A stretch of DNA of 64,000 nucleotides from Stieleria varia (GTDB lineage: Bacteria; Planctomycetota; Planctomycetia; Pirellulales; Pirellulaceae). The DNA lies in assembly GCF_038443385.1 (NCBI RefSeq), contig NZ_CP151726.1:1302001-1366000 (forward strand). The letters run 5' to 3'. The stretch's first letter is position 1; each line of letters begins with the position of its first letter. Shown here in pieces: positions 27,306 to 36,912 of the stretch. The position numbers were made by a program, and so were the translations under genes. The notes under the pieces were generated by a model, which did not search any database, was not told the origin of the DNA, and saw only the letters and a program-made list of their open reading frames with translations.

Positions 27306-28599
27306 CACGACGCAGAGCGAGTTGTTTTTGGCAATCGGTCAACAGCGATTGAAAGATCTGAAACGAATCGTCGGCCATCAGCTTTTCGTCGACCAGTTCG
27401 CGAACGGCTTCGTGACGCATGGCGATCAACTCGTTTTCAATCGCGTCCAGGCGATGCGTCTCACCGGAGTTCAGTTCGGTGAGCAAGCCGTCCAAACGGA
27501 CATAGTAGCGATCGACCCGATTCTTTTTGCGCACCGATAGCCACTTGTTCAAACCGGCGACCAGACCGCAAAAGGCCAGGATCAGCGACAGCAGAAACGC
27601 CATCGGTTCGCTGTAGCGTTCCAGGAAACTGGGGCGTAGACGTTGAAAGTACGCCATCGCGCCGTAGTGGATCGGAAACTGCACGTCGTCGGAATCAAAC
27701 TGCTCGGAAATGTCACGCGCCTCATGATGCTGACGCATGATCACGGCGCGTTGGGTGACGATCGATTCGACGATGGTGCGAGCCACCGCGTCGGGTAGAT
27801 CCCCGCGGCAGATCAGCGTGGATCGCAAAGCAAACGTTTCGCAGGGCGATTCGGGTAAACCATGGCGATCGTCATGCACAGGGTACACGTGGCGGGGAAT
27901 GATGAAACGCTCGACATAAGGATTCATCACGGCAAATCCATCCACCTCGTTTCCTTCGCCGGACGACGCAAGTGAAACGTATCGCACGTTGCCCCGACCG
28001 ACCAAATCGACCACCGATTGATTGGTCACGGCGGTCATGATCAAAGCCGCGTCGAGCGTACCGACATCCAATTTCACGCTGCACTGGGCGATGCCTTCGT
28101 AAACCGGAATGTAGTCGTTCTGGGATTCACGCAGTCCAAAGTGGTCCAGCAGGGCACGCACGATCTGTTGATTGCCACTGTTTTGTTGCCCTACACCGAC
28201 TCGCTTGCCTCGCAAATCGTAAACGCTCTGGATGTCGGACGATTTGGGGACCAAGAAGTGGCAAACGGCGCGATGCAGGGGCAGCAGTGTCTGAACATCG
28301 GGTGCCGGAGCGGTATCGTTCTGAACGATCGCCAAGTCGACTTCGCCGCGTCCCAGGCGATCCATGTTGTCGATGCTGCCCTGGCTGTCCTGGGTCAGCG
28401 AAATCGTGATCTCGGGATGAGTTTGATGAACGATCTGAGCGATCCCCAGGCCGAGGGAATGAAACGCGCCTTCGGTCGGTCCGGTGGCCAATTTCAGCTC
28501 GACGGGGGCGGGATTGCGTTGGCCCAACCACAACCACATGGCCGCGGCGGCACCAAGGCAAAACACTAAAACAAAGGTGAGCGAAAATCGTCCTGACAT
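27277..28599 (-). CDS. Membrane-anchored TAXI family (TRAP-type) solute-binding protein
   Basis: About 440 residues. An N-terminal hydrophobic anchor (SLTFVLVFCLGAAAAMWLWLG) precedes a TAXI-type binding domain (about 32-325: LKLATGPTEGAFHSLGLGIAQ, GEVDLAIVQND, LRGKRVGVGQQNSGNQQIV). A second membrane helix (about 333-355, FLLSLILAFCGLVAGL) and a charged C-terminal helix region follow; ordinary TAXI proteins are soluble and lack these. No TRAP permease (DctM/DctQM) gene is near. It may sense rather than transport its ligand. It starts 6 bp after the upstream gene, so they are likely co-transcribed. Confidence 0.75.
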   Translation of the reverse strand: MSGRFSLTFVLVFCLGAAAAMWLWLGQRNPAPVELKLATGPTEGAFHSLGLGIAQIVHQTHPEITISLTQDSQGSIDNMDRLGRGEVDLAIVQNDTAPAPDVQTLLPLHRAVCHFLVPKSSDIQSVYDLRGKRVGVGQQNSGNQQIVRALLDHFGLRESQNDYIPVYEGIAQCSVKLDVGTLDAALIMTAVTNQSVVDLVGRGNVRYVSLASSGEGNEVDGFAVMNPYVERFIIPRHVYPVHDDRHGLPESPCETFALRSTLICRGDLPDAVARTIVESIVTQRAVIMRQHHEARDISEQFDSDDVQFPIHYGAMAYFQRLRPSFLERYSEPMAFLLSLILAFCGLVAGLNKWLSVRKKNRVDRYYVRLDGLLTELNSGETHRLDAIENELIAMRHEAVRELVDEKLMADDSFQIFQSLLTDCQKQLALRRVTSQHPHAN

Positions 28600-28608
28600 C
28601 ACTTGTCA

Positions 28609-29166
28609 TCAAATCCGTTGCGGTGAGAAAGCGTCGGGGCCGCCGACCAGTGGGCGATGATCGTAATCGGTGACCAACCAACGTCCGTCGGTTTGCTTTT
28701 CAAAGGTCAAGATCACGCGTCGGGGGACACGGACATTTTGAAGGCCGCCGGACTTCATGCTGGCCGTGACCGAAGCGTCCAAGTCGACCGTGGCCGTGGG
28801 AGGAAAGCTTCCCTCCAGCATTTGGATTTGCACGTTACGCACGTTGACGCGACTGAAATCGTACCTCGGCAATTCCTGTTCCGCACGCGTCCGGACGGCC
28901 GGGTCGCTGATGATTTGTACTGCCGTCGCCGCATCGTTGGCTTGCACCGCCGCGGCCGTCTCATCGATCGCGGTCAAAATCTTTTCTCGATCGGTCTGAA
29001 TGTTCGCAGCGATCAACCAGACCACGGGAATCAGCAGGCCGCAAACCAAGGCAGCGATCCCGGCGCGTTTGTCGCCCGATTGCAGGTAGCCGTATCCGAT
29101 CATGGCCGCTGTCACTGCGAGCAAGATCGAGAGCATGAGGGGTTGTTCGGCAAGAAAAGTCATCAT
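28609..29166 (-). CDS. Small two-helix membrane protein, partner of TAXI protein
   Basis: About 186 residues from MMTFLAEQPLMLSILL (ATG ATG at 29166). Two membrane helices (about 7-25 and 35-55) are followed by a soluble domain of about 120 residues (TDREKILTAIDETAAAVQANDAATAV.., then VPRRVILTFEKQTDGRWLVTDYDHRP) that resembles NTF2-like/DUF4440 folds. It forms a two-gene unit with the TAXI protein, 6 bp apart. Function unknown. Confidence 0.65.
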   Translation of the reverse strand: MMTFLAEQPLMLSILLAVTAAMIGYGYLQSGDKRAGIAALVCGLLIPVVWLIAANIQTDREKILTAIDETAAAVQANDAATAVQIISDPAVRTRAEQELPRYDFSRVNVRNVQIQMLEGSFPPTATVDLDASVTASMKSGGLQNVRVPRRVILTFEKQTDGRWLVTDYDHRPLVGGPDAFSPQRI

Positions 29167-29528
29167 CGCGAGTCCTCCCGTTGAAATCGTAGGTGCGTAG
29201 AAAAGAGACACCGCATCCTGCACAATCCACGATAGCAGGAAATCAGGTCGCGCTGGCGGGCTGTGGCAACCATGCCGCCGATCCAGGGCGAATTGCCAAA
29301 CCGTGCAATATCAGTGCAAAATTGCGGCAAAAACCCAGTGAAATCAACCGCCTGTTGGATTCCACGCGAGTGGGAGTTGTCAGGGGGTAGCCTACCGCAT
29401 AGGCTTTTCCGCTTGCTCTGGATCGGGCGGTGCTCGGAACCGCTCTCTCCAGGGTCTTTTTTTGCCTCAATCCAAAGGTTGTCCTGTGGGGACGGATTGT
29501 GGCGTTTCGCAATCCAGGAGTCGGACGG

Positions 29529-30851
29529 GTGTCGGGAACTTGCGTGATCGGGCTGCAGTGGGGAGATGAGGCCAAAGGTAAATTGGTCGACCTGCTCGCG
29601 CCCCAATTTGATCTGGTGATTCGCTACCAAGGCGGTGCCAACGCCGGACACACGGTGGTTTCCGGTGACGAAACCTACAAGCTGCACCATATCCCCAGCG
29701 GGATCCTGCACAGCGCGACACAAAATGTCATCACGCCCGGCGTCGTCATCAATCCGGAAACCATGATCGGCGAGATCGACGGTTTGATCCAACGTGGGAT
29801 CACCTGCGAGAATCTCCGCATCAGCGAACGGGCACACCTCGTGATGCCTTGGCACATCGCCGAAGACCGTCAGATTAACGCGACCCAATTGCGTGGCGAG
29901 TCGATTGGTACGACCAATCGTGGCATCGGTCCGTGTTACCGTGACAAAGTCGGACGTACGCACGCGATCCGCATGACGGACTTGGTGCAACCGCAACGCG
30001 ACGAACGTATTCGCACCGTGGCCGAGCAGAAGGTCGAGCTGCTAAAAAACCTCGGTGCATCCGAAGACGAACTTCGCAGCATCGCACCCGATGTCGTGGT
30101 GGAAACCGCCACGCGATGGGCCGAGCGTTTGTCGCCGATGATCGCCGACACGACGGAGTTCCTGTTGTCGGCTGCCGAGAGCGACAAAAAGATGTTGTTC
30201 GAAGGCGCCCAGGGCGCTTTGCTGGACATCGACCACGGCACATATCCGTTCGTCACCAGCAGCAATAGCAGCGGCGTCGGCGTGTGCGCCGGTGCCGGCG
30301 TTCCTCCTCGCTGGATCAACACGGTTCTGGGTGTGTGCAAAGCCTACAGCACTCGCGTCGGTGGCGGTCCGTTTGTGACCGAACTGGATGACGAAATCGG
30401 CAATCGCATTCGAACGCTGGGCAACGAATTCGGAACCACGACCGGACGTCCGAGAAGATGCGGTTGGTTCGACGCGGTTGCGGTTCGTTACACCGCACGA
30501 CTGAGCGGCGTGACGCGATTGGCGTTGATGATGATGGACGTCTTGGCCCATTTGGACGAGCTAAAAATTTGCGTCGCCTATGAATTGGACGGCCAACGCG
30601 TCACACACTTCCCCAGCCATGCCGATCAACTGCGTCGCTGCAAACCGATCTACGAAACCATTCCCGGTTGGAAACAGCCTGTTGATGACGCTCGCCATGT
30701 CAGTGATTTTCCCGAAGGTGCCATGGCCTACGTTCGCCGTATCGAAGAGTTGGTCGGGGTGCCCGTCGGTATCCTGTCGGTCGGTCCGGACCGTGTGCAA
30801 ACGATTTTGACCGAGCAAGCTGACGAGCTGCATTTGCAACCGATTGCCTGA
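29529..30851 (+). CDS. purA: Adenylosuccinate synthetase
   Basis: 440 residues from GTG at 29529 ([18 protein letters not shown]), which has AGGAG 8 bases upstream. The GTP-binding loop GDEAKGK carries the catalytic Asp and an Ala where Gly is usual. His appears in [10 protein letters not shown]. Later motifs are [35 protein letters not shown] and the base-recognition [13 protein letters not shown]. It joins IMP and aspartate in AMP synthesis. The longer in-frame reading to 29430 lacks family similarity. uppS and cdsA follow. Confidence 0.92.
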   Translation: MSGTCVIGLQWGDEAKGKLVDLLAPQFDLVIRYQGGANAGHTVVSGDETYKLHHIPSGILHSATQNVITPGVVINPETMIGEIDGLIQRGITCENLRISERAHLVMPWHIAEDRQINATQLRGESIGTTNRGIGPCYRDKVGRTHAIRMTDLVQPQRDERIRTVAEQKVELLKNLGASEDELRSIAPDVVVETATRWAERLSPMIADTTEFLLSAAESDKKMLFEGAQGALLDIDHGTYPFVTSSNSSGVGVCAGAGVPPRWINTVLGVCKAYSTRVGGGPFVTELDDEIGNRIRTLGNEFGTTTGRPRRCGWFDAVAVRYTARLSGVTRLALMMMDVLAHLDELKICVAYELDGQRVTHFPSHADQLRRCKPIYETIPGWKQPVDDARHVSDFPEGAMAYVRRIEELVGVPVGILSVGPDRVQTILTEQADELHLQPIA

Positions 30852-30922
30852 TGACGTTTTCTGAGAGGCATTCGGTCCCCCGTAAAGAATCACGTTCTTA
30901 GCGTCCTGTAGTGCTTAGGAAA

Positions 30923-31678
30923 ATGTCGACCCAGCCAAACCCTGATTCCGAATTGCTGCCGCCCGGGACCACATTGCCTCGGCACATCGCAATCATCATG
31001 GATGGCAACGGTCGCTGGGCTCAGGGACGCGGCTTGCCTCGAATCGAAGGTCACCGGCAAGGCGTCAACACCGTACGCATGGTCAGCGAAACCAGCACCG
31101 CGCTGGGTGTGGAGGCACTGACGTTGTACTGTCTGTCGAGTGAAAATTGGAAACGACCTGCGACAGAACTCGAGTTCCTGATGCAGTTGCTGCAACAGTA
31201 CCTGGTGGAGGAACGCCAGTTGATCATGGATCAGGGGCTTCGCCTGAAAGTGATCGGGCGTCGTGACCGGTTGCCCGACGCCGTCTTGGACGAAATGAAT
31301 CAAACCATCCGTCTCTCGGCAGACAACACGGGTACGCAACTGGTCTTGGCGATCGACTACGGCGGTCGCGACGAAATCACGACCGCCGTCCGCAAGATCG
31401 CTGGGCGATTGCGTGACGGCGAGATCGGGGAATCCGATATCACGGAAGCGTTTGTTGCGGAGAACCTGTACACGGCCGGATTGCCTGAGATCGACTTGAT
31501 GATTCGCACGGGCGGTGACATGCGGGTCAGCAATTTCTTGCTTTGGCAATTGAGTTACGCCGAGCTGTGGGTCACCGATCGTTGTTGGCCCGAGTTCAGT
31601 AAAGAAAACTTCCTCGGCGCGATCTCTGACTTTTCTGTACGACAACGCCGCTTCGGCGGGCTCACTGTGAACGAGTGA
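30923..31678 (+). CDS. uppS: Isoprenyl transferase (undecaprenyl diphosphate synthase family)
   Basis: About 251 residues. Family signatures are complete: HIAIIMDGNGRWA (catalytic Asp), GLPRIEGHRQG, YCLSSENWKRP and the C-terminal DLMIRTGGDMRVSNFLLWQLSYAEL. It makes the C55 lipid carrier for cell wall and envelope glycans by adding isopentenyl diphosphates. A GTG at 30911 is an alternative start. The neighbour cdsA is the standard partner of uppS in bacterial genomes, which supports the call. Confidence 0.93.
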   Translation: MSTQPNPDSELLPPGTTLPRHIAIIMDGNGRWAQGRGLPRIEGHRQGVNTVRMVSETSTALGVEALTLYCLSSENWKRPATELEFLMQLLQQYLVEERQLIMDQGLRLKVIGRRDRLPDAVLDEMNQTIRLSADNTGTQLVLAIDYGGRDEITTAVRKIAGRLRDGEIGESDITEAFVAENLYTAGLPEIDLMIRTGGDMRVSNFLLWQLSYAELWVTDRCWPEFSKENFLGAISDFSVRQRRFGGLTVNE

Positions 31679-31741
31679 TCCATGACATACTGGCGATCCC
31701 TTCCTATCTCATTGACCAACACTCGCTGAGCGAAACACGCC

Positions 31742-32755
31742 TTGCTGCATCAACGATTGAAATCGGCCGCCGTGCTGCTGACCGTCGCCGTCACCTTGCT
31801 CGTCTTGGACGCAAAATGGTCAGTGGGGATTGACGGCGTTTGGCTGATGCCGCTGTTGATGTTCTTTGCGATTGGAACGGCATGGGAGCTCTCAACCATC
31901 CTGCTCAACGGTGGCCCTGCAGGTGAACCGGGTGTGCGTCGCGGTGTCGCCGTGATCGGCGCAACCATGGTTTCACTTTCCGCTGGCGTTCCAATGCTGT
32001 GGCCTGCGATGGGCTCCAGCTATCCGGTGGATTGCCCGGTGGGGCGACTGGGGTGGATTGTCTTGGCAACCGCCGCGGCAATCGCGTTGGCGTTCCTGGC
32101 CGAGATGCGTCATTACGGCAAATCGCCAATCGCAGTGGCCGACGACAACCACGAGTCCGATCGGTCGTCAGAAAAAAAACAAGTTTCCTTCGCGACAGGC
32201 GACACAATTCGGCGCACCTGTGCCGCGGTGTTTGTGTCCGTCTATGTCGGCGTGCCGATGGCAATGCTGGTGGCGACCCGCACCATGCACCCGGGCGGAT
32301 GGGGTTTGGCGGCGTTGATCACCACGATCGCCGTGACCAAGAGCACCGACGTGGGCGCCTATTTCGTGGGCCGCTTGTTGGGACGCAACAAGCTGATCCC
32401 GCGTTTGAGCCCCGGCAAGACTCGGGAAGGGGCGGTCGGTGGAATCGTAACCGCCACGATCGTTGCATTTGCTTGCTTGAAATGGCTTTTTCCCGCCCTG
32501 ACCGACCAAGCCGCCGCGGTGGGGGCGACAAGCCCTCTCGCCTCCCCGATTTGGGGGGCGGTCGTTTTGGGTCCTGCTTTGGCAGTGTCCGGGATGATCG
32601 GCGATTTAGCAGAATCTCTGTTCAAGCGAGATGGTGGCGTCAAAGATAGCGGATCGCTTCTCCCAGGAATGGGGGGCGTGTGGGATGTGACGGATTCGTT
32701 AATTGCAGCGAGTATCCCAGCATTCTTTTGCTTTGCCAGCGGCGTGGGGAGTTAA
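31742..32755 (+). CDS. cdsA: Phosphatidate cytidylyltransferase
   Basis: 337 residues with about eight membrane helices. It makes CDP-diacylglycerol for phospholipids. Helices such as GVWLMPLLMFFAIGTAWEL and a soluble loop (about 130-150) precede ITTIAVTKSTDVGAYFVGRLLGRNKL, with SPGKTREGAVGG, typical of the family. The CdsA signature region reads SLFKRDGGVKDSGSLLPGMGG, then VWDVTDS: the usual PGHGG and DRxDS residues are changed to PGMGG and DVTDS. The start is TTG at 31742; an ATG at 31684 is quickly closed by a stop. Downstream of uppS. Confidence 0.88.
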   Translation: MLHQRLKSAAVLLTVAVTLLVLDAKWSVGIDGVWLMPLLMFFAIGTAWELSTILLNGGPAGEPGVRRGVAVIGATMVSLSAGVPMLWPAMGSSYPVDCPVGRLGWIVLATAAAIALAFLAEMRHYGKSPIAVADDNHESDRSSEKKQVSFATGDTIRRTCAAVFVSVYVGVPMAMLVATRTMHPGGWGLAALITTIAVTKSTDVGAYFVGRLLGRNKLIPRLSPGKTREGAVGGIVTATIVAFACLKWLFPALTDQAAAVGATSPLASPIWGAVVLGPALAVSGMIGDLAESLFKRDGGVKDSGSLLPGMGGVWDVTDSLIAASIPAFFCFASGVGS

Positions 32756-32860
32756 AAAAACAGCCCCAGAGATCGCTGCACTACCCCAATCGGGAATGTA
32801 TAGACCGTCGGAACCGTATAGGATGACGACAACGGATTCATTAGCACCAGGCTCCACTGA

Positions 32861-33877
32861 ATGACCGAAGCCACAATATCGATCACCAATCCGGACGAAC
32901 TGCTCAAGCTTTTCGGGCCCCGGGACCAGCATCTCCGCAAACTCCGCCAACTGTTTGATGTCACCATCACCCAGCGAAATGGACGTGTGCGAATCGTCGG
33001 TGACGAAACCGAAGTCCAGCGAGCCACGAGGACGCTGGAACGATTGCGTCACCTGTCTCGCAAACGTGAATCGATCAGCGCCGAAGACGTTGCCGATGCG
33101 GCGACGGAGGAGGGTGCTGTGATCAACGGTTCCTCACGCCTGCCCGATCGTGCCGATGCCATCGACATCCATCACGCGGGCCGCAAGATCAAGCCACGTA
33201 CGCAGGGCCAAGCCGAGTACGTCAAATCGATCCGCAAGTACGATTTGACCTTTGCCACCGGCCCGGCCGGATGTGGTAAGACTTACCTGGCGGTCGCCAC
33301 TGCCGTGGAAGCCATGAAGGCGGGTGAGATTCGCAAGATCGTCTTGGTCCGTCCCGCCGTGGAAGCCGGTGAGAGTCTTGGTTTCCTGCCCGGTGACTTG
33401 CGTGCCAAGCTCAATCCGTACCTGCGTCCGTTGCTGGACGCGTTGGGTGAGATGATCAATTACGATCAAGCACGCGAGTTGATGGAGCAAGACGTCATCG
33501 AAGTCATCCCGTTGGCCTACATGCGTGGTCGCACCTTGAACGATGCCTTCGTGATCCTGGACGAAGCCCAGAACACGACGGTCGCGCAGATGAAGATGTT
33601 CCTGACTCGGATGGGCGAGCGCAGCAAGATGGTGGTCAGCGGCGACGTCACCCAGCAGGATTTGCCTCGCGGCGTGACCAGTGGCTTGAAAGACGCCCTG
33701 CGACGACTCGGGCACTTGAAAGACATCGGTGTTGTGCGTTTGCAAGCGTCGGACATCGTCCGCCATCAATTGGTCCAAAAAATTGTCGAGGCCTACGAGG
33801 CTTCGGAGGAATCCAGTCACGAGGGAACGCCCCGTGCCCACACCAATGGCTCCAAAGAGGACCCCATGGATCGATAA
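32861..33877 (+). CDS. phoH: PhoH family ATPase
   Basis: 338 residues. The N-terminal KH-like region (about 8-70; HLRKLRQLFDVTITQRNGRVRIVG) is usual for PhoH. Walker A is GPAGCGKT and Walker B is FVILDEAQN, with VRPAVEAGESLGFLPG and VVSGDVTQQDLPRG further on. PhoH-type ATPases are linked to RNA metabolism with YbeY. The gene is followed by the 7TM-HD protein and ybeY, the conserved bacterial cluster order. Confidence 0.92.
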   Translation: MTEATISITNPDELLKLFGPRDQHLRKLRQLFDVTITQRNGRVRIVGDETEVQRATRTLERLRHLSRKRESISAEDVADAATEEGAVINGSSRLPDRADAIDIHHAGRKIKPRTQGQAEYVKSIRKYDLTFATGPAGCGKTYLAVATAVEAMKAGEIRKIVLVRPAVEAGESLGFLPGDLRAKLNPYLRPLLDALGEMINYDQARELMEQDVIEVIPLAYMRGRTLNDAFVILDEAQNTTVAQMKMFLTRMGERSKMVVSGDVTQQDLPRGVTSGLKDALRRLGHLKDIGVVRLQASDIVRHQLVQKIVEAYEASEESSHEGTPRAHTNGSKEDPMDR

Positions 33878-33947
33878 GAGGTCTCTGACGTCGCGTTAGC
33901 ATTCTTGCTATGACCAATGCCGATGTCCGGGGCTATGATCCGTCACC

Positions 33948-36329
33948 ATGAGCGGTGGAAAAACACACAAACGAACCAGCCAAGAACGAATCGAGTCGTT
34001 GGGAATCCCCAAGCCTCGATTCATTCAGTGGTGGAAATCCAGCGACAAGGCAGATTGGTCGATGCGAATCGGCATCGCTGTCGTTGCCGCGATCACCTTG
34101 CTGGTGGCTTGCCAGACTTGGCGGCCCTCCTTTGCGTTTCGCAGCGGCGCGATTCCGACACGGAACTTGATCGCCCGCGTGACGTTTGATGTGGAGGACC
34201 GTACCCAGACGGAAGAGCTGAAACTGAAACGGATTCGGGAAGGTGCGATGGTCTATCGCAATCGCCCCCAACCGTTGGAGCAGTTGCGTGCGACGCTCAA
34301 GAATGAATTGTTCAAGGTCTTGGCGGCATCGTCGTTTGACGACATGACCGTTGAACAAAAGTCGGCCTTCAGCGAATTCTACATGGGCGATGAAACCGCT
34401 CAGCCGGGCGAGCTGCCTTCGGATCGATTTCGCATGCTGAAATCGGTGTTGTCGACCGACGAAAAATTGGACAACGTCGAGTTCGCGTTCAACATGCTGT
34501 CGGCCGACAAAGGACCATTCCACTATGGTTTGCTCCGAGCGCCCCAGCACAAACCGGAAGAAGGAAGTCAGCAGCAGATCCAGGTCTACAGCACATCCGA
34601 CACTCCGGAAGACGCCCGGTACGTCAACGTCGAATCGGTGCAAATCGCATTGATGGACTCGCGAGTCAAGAAAGCTCTCGCAGATCACTTTCGCTCGCGA
34701 TTCGACAAGATCGATGACAAGGAAGCCGTCCAAAACGTGGCGGGCATGATCAGCGATTGGATCGTCAAGCGTCTGCCCCAGCACGAGACGCTGGTTTACG
34801 ACATTCCCAGCAGTAACATCGAACGGACCAAGCTGGCCGCCACGGTGGAGCCGGTGATGCAAAAGTTCTATGCCGGGCGAACCGAACTGGCGTTTGGTGG
34901 CAAACCGCTGGGTGAAAGCGAGCTGTCGTTGCTACGCAGTGAATATGACCACTGGGTCGCCAGCATGAGTTGGGGCGACCGCTTGATTCGCGTTTCGGCT
35001 TACGCCGGAATGATCGCTGCGTTGTACTTGCTGTGCGGCAGCTACATCTTCTTTGTCGACGACCGCAGATTGCTGAGGGATCGCTTGCGATTGTCTCAAT
35101 TGCTGTTGCTGATCGTCGCAACCATTGCGTTTTGCTTTTACGCCGCGAGCGATCAGTATCGGAGTGAATTGGCACCCTTGGTCGTCGCGTCGATCGTGAC
35201 CGCCGTGGTGTACGGTCGGGAACTGGCGTTGCTGTTGATGGCGGCGGTCTGCATCAGTGTGACGCTGTTCTTGGGCGAGACCCTTGCGCACCTCGTCATG
35301 TTGGCAGCGGCGGCAACCAGCAGCACCTTGTTGGTCGGCCGCATCCGTTCCAGGACTCACCTGCTGTATGTCGGTGGTGTTTCCGCCGCGATCACGGTGT
35401 TGACGGTGGTCGGTGTCGGAATCGTCACCGGCGAAACCATGTCGGCGGCGCAACTGGGTGATGACGTCGTCAATCGCGCCCCGACGTTTTACTTGGTGCT
35501 CAGCGGTCTGATCCGTGAAGCGTTGTGGGCGGGCGTGTTCATCGCCGTGGCCGCATCCGCGTTGACGCCCGCTCTGCCGATCGTCGAAAAAGTATTCGGC
35601 GTGCAAACCGACCTCAGCTTGATGGAGCTTGGCGACGCCAGTCACCCGCTGTTGAGACGTTTGGCCCAACGCGCACCGGGAACCTACAACCACTCGATCA
35701 ATGTCGCGTCGATCGCCGAGGCAGCCGCGGACTCGATCGGTGCAAACGGCTTGCTGGTCCGCGTCGGAGCGTATTTCCACGACATCGGCAAGATGTTCAA
35801 ACCGGAGTACTTCATCGAGAACCAAGCCTCCGGGATCAATCAGCACGACACGTTGCAACCCGCGATGAGCACGCTGGTGATCATCGCCCACGTCAAGGAC
35901 GGTGCGGATCTGGCTCGCAATCACAAGCTGCCGGTGCCGATCATCGATCTGATCATGCAGCACCACGGCACCACGCTGGTGGAATACTTTTATCGTGAAG
36001 CAGCCCGACGGAGCGAAGAAGACCCCAACGGGGAGTCGGTCAGTGACAAGGATTTCCGCTACCCCGGTCCCAAGCCGCAGACTTTAGAAGCGGCCGTGAT
36101 GATGCTGGCCGACACGGTCGAGAGCGCCAGTCGAACGCTGGTAGATCCGACACCCGCCCGCATTCAGAGTCTTGTCGATTCCATTGCACAAAAGAAAATG
36201 GCGGATGGTCAATTTGATGAGTGCGGACTAACGTTCCGACAACTCGGCTCCGTCCGCCAAAGTTTGGTTAAGTCCCTTACCGCTATTTATCACGCTCGTG
36301 TCAAATACCCCGGACAACAGTCCGCGTGA
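33948..36329 (+). CDS. 7TM receptor-type HD hydrolase (PgpH/YqfF family)
   Basis: 793 residues. One N-terminal helix (about 45-62), a large extracytoplasmic domain (about 65-325), and seven membrane helices (about 350-530) precede a cytoplasmic HD domain. The HD dyad is His611-Asp612 in AYFHDIGKMFKPEYF, after the conserved RAPGTYNHSINVASIAEAAA and before HHGTTLVEYFYREA. Family members such as Listeria PgpH hydrolyse cyclic di-AMP, so that substrate is possible; no diadenylate cyclase is in the window. The position between phoH and ybeY is the classic arrangement. Its end overlaps ybeY by 32 bp. Confidence 0.9.
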   Translation: MSGGKTHKRTSQERIESLGIPKPRFIQWWKSSDKADWSMRIGIAVVAAITLLVACQTWRPSFAFRSGAIPTRNLIARVTFDVEDRTQTEELKLKRIREGAMVYRNRPQPLEQLRATLKNELFKVLAASSFDDMTVEQKSAFSEFYMGDETAQPGELPSDRFRMLKSVLSTDEKLDNVEFAFNMLSADKGPFHYGLLRAPQHKPEEGSQQQIQVYSTSDTPEDARYVNVESVQIALMDSRVKKALADHFRSRFDKIDDKEAVQNVAGMISDWIVKRLPQHETLVYDIPSSNIERTKLAATVEPVMQKFYAGRTELAFGGKPLGESELSLLRSEYDHWVASMSWGDRLIRVSAYAGMIAALYLLCGSYIFFVDDRRLLRDRLRLSQLLLLIVATIAFCFYAASDQYRSELAPLVVASIVTAVVYGRELALLLMAAVCISVTLFLGETLAHLVMLAAAATSSTLLVGRIRSRTHLLYVGGVSAAITVLTVVGVGIVTGETMSAAQLGDDVVNRAPTFYLVLSGLIREALWAGVFIAVAASALTPALPIVEKVFGVQTDLSLMELGDASHPLLRRLAQRAPGTYNHSINVASIAEAAADSIGANGLLVRVGAYFHDIGKMFKPEYFIENQASGINQHDTLQPAMSTLVIIAHVKDGADLARNHKLPVPIIDLIMQHHGTTLVEYFYREAARRSEEDPNGESVSDKDFRYPGPKPQTLEAAVMMLADTVESASRTLVDPTPARIQSLVDSIAQKKMADGQFDECGLTFRQLGSVRQSLVKSLTAIYHARVKYPGQQSA

Positions 36330-36912
36330 TCGGGAGTCGTCCGACAGCGGCGCTCCCGATGAACGTGACTTAGACATCGACCCTTTCGGGTCTGAATTGA
36401 CGGTCGAAATCCGTCATGATTCACAAATCGCTCCACTCTGCGACGACCAGCGGATCAAAACTGCCGTCCAGGTCGCCGCCGCCAGCCGTGGCTTCACAAA
36501 AGGCGATATCGGTGTTCGTTTGACCAGCGACGCGACGATCCGCGAAATCAATGCGCAATTCCTGCAACATGATTACGCGACCGATGTGATCAGCTTTGGT
36601 TACGAAGCCGAATCCGAATATCTATCGGGTGAACTCGTGGTCAGCGTCGACACCGCCGCCCGTGTTTCGGCCACCATGGGGCAATCCACGATTGCGTCCG
36701 ACGGTGCCGATTGGCCGCCCGATGCGGAATTGATTCTGTACATCGTCCATGGTGTCCTGCACATCACGGGGATGGATGACCAGGATCCCGAGAGCCGCAG
36801 CGAAATGCGTCGCTCCGAGCTGAGCGTTTTGACTCAACTCGGTTTGAATCACGTCGCGCGATTTGGCGCTGACATGCATCCGACCCTCGACGCGTCGGAG
36901 GTGAGTTCGTGA
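36298..36912 (+). CDS. ybeY: Endoribonuclease YbeY, with altered third metal ligand
   Basis: 204 residues. The family motif is present as HGVLHITGMDDQD: the two histidines are in place, but the third zinc ligand, His in the usual GYDH, is Asp. YbeY matures the 16S rRNA 3' end and takes part in ribosome quality control. An acidic N-terminal extension (DSPRDRESSDSGAPDERDLDIDP type) precedes the domain. A conserved segment DVISFGYE matches the normal DVLSFP strand. The start is GTG at 36298, inside the previous gene. Its stop overlaps the next start (GTGA). Confidence 0.88.
   Translation: MSNTPDNSPRDRESSDSGAPDERDLDIDPFGSELTVEIRHDSQIAPLCDDQRIKTAVQVAAASRGFTKGDIGVRLTSDATIREINAQFLQHDYATDVISFGYEAESEYLSGELVVSVDTAARVSATMGQSTIASDGADWPPDAELILYIVHGVLHITGMDDQDPESRSEMRRSELSVLTQLGLNHVARFGADMHPTLDASEVSS

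Noticed and set aside
34932-35966. Minus-strand frame of 344 codons opposite the HD hydrolase gene
   Set aside because: Gln/Arg/Asp-rich antisense shadow of the HD gene; no domain.
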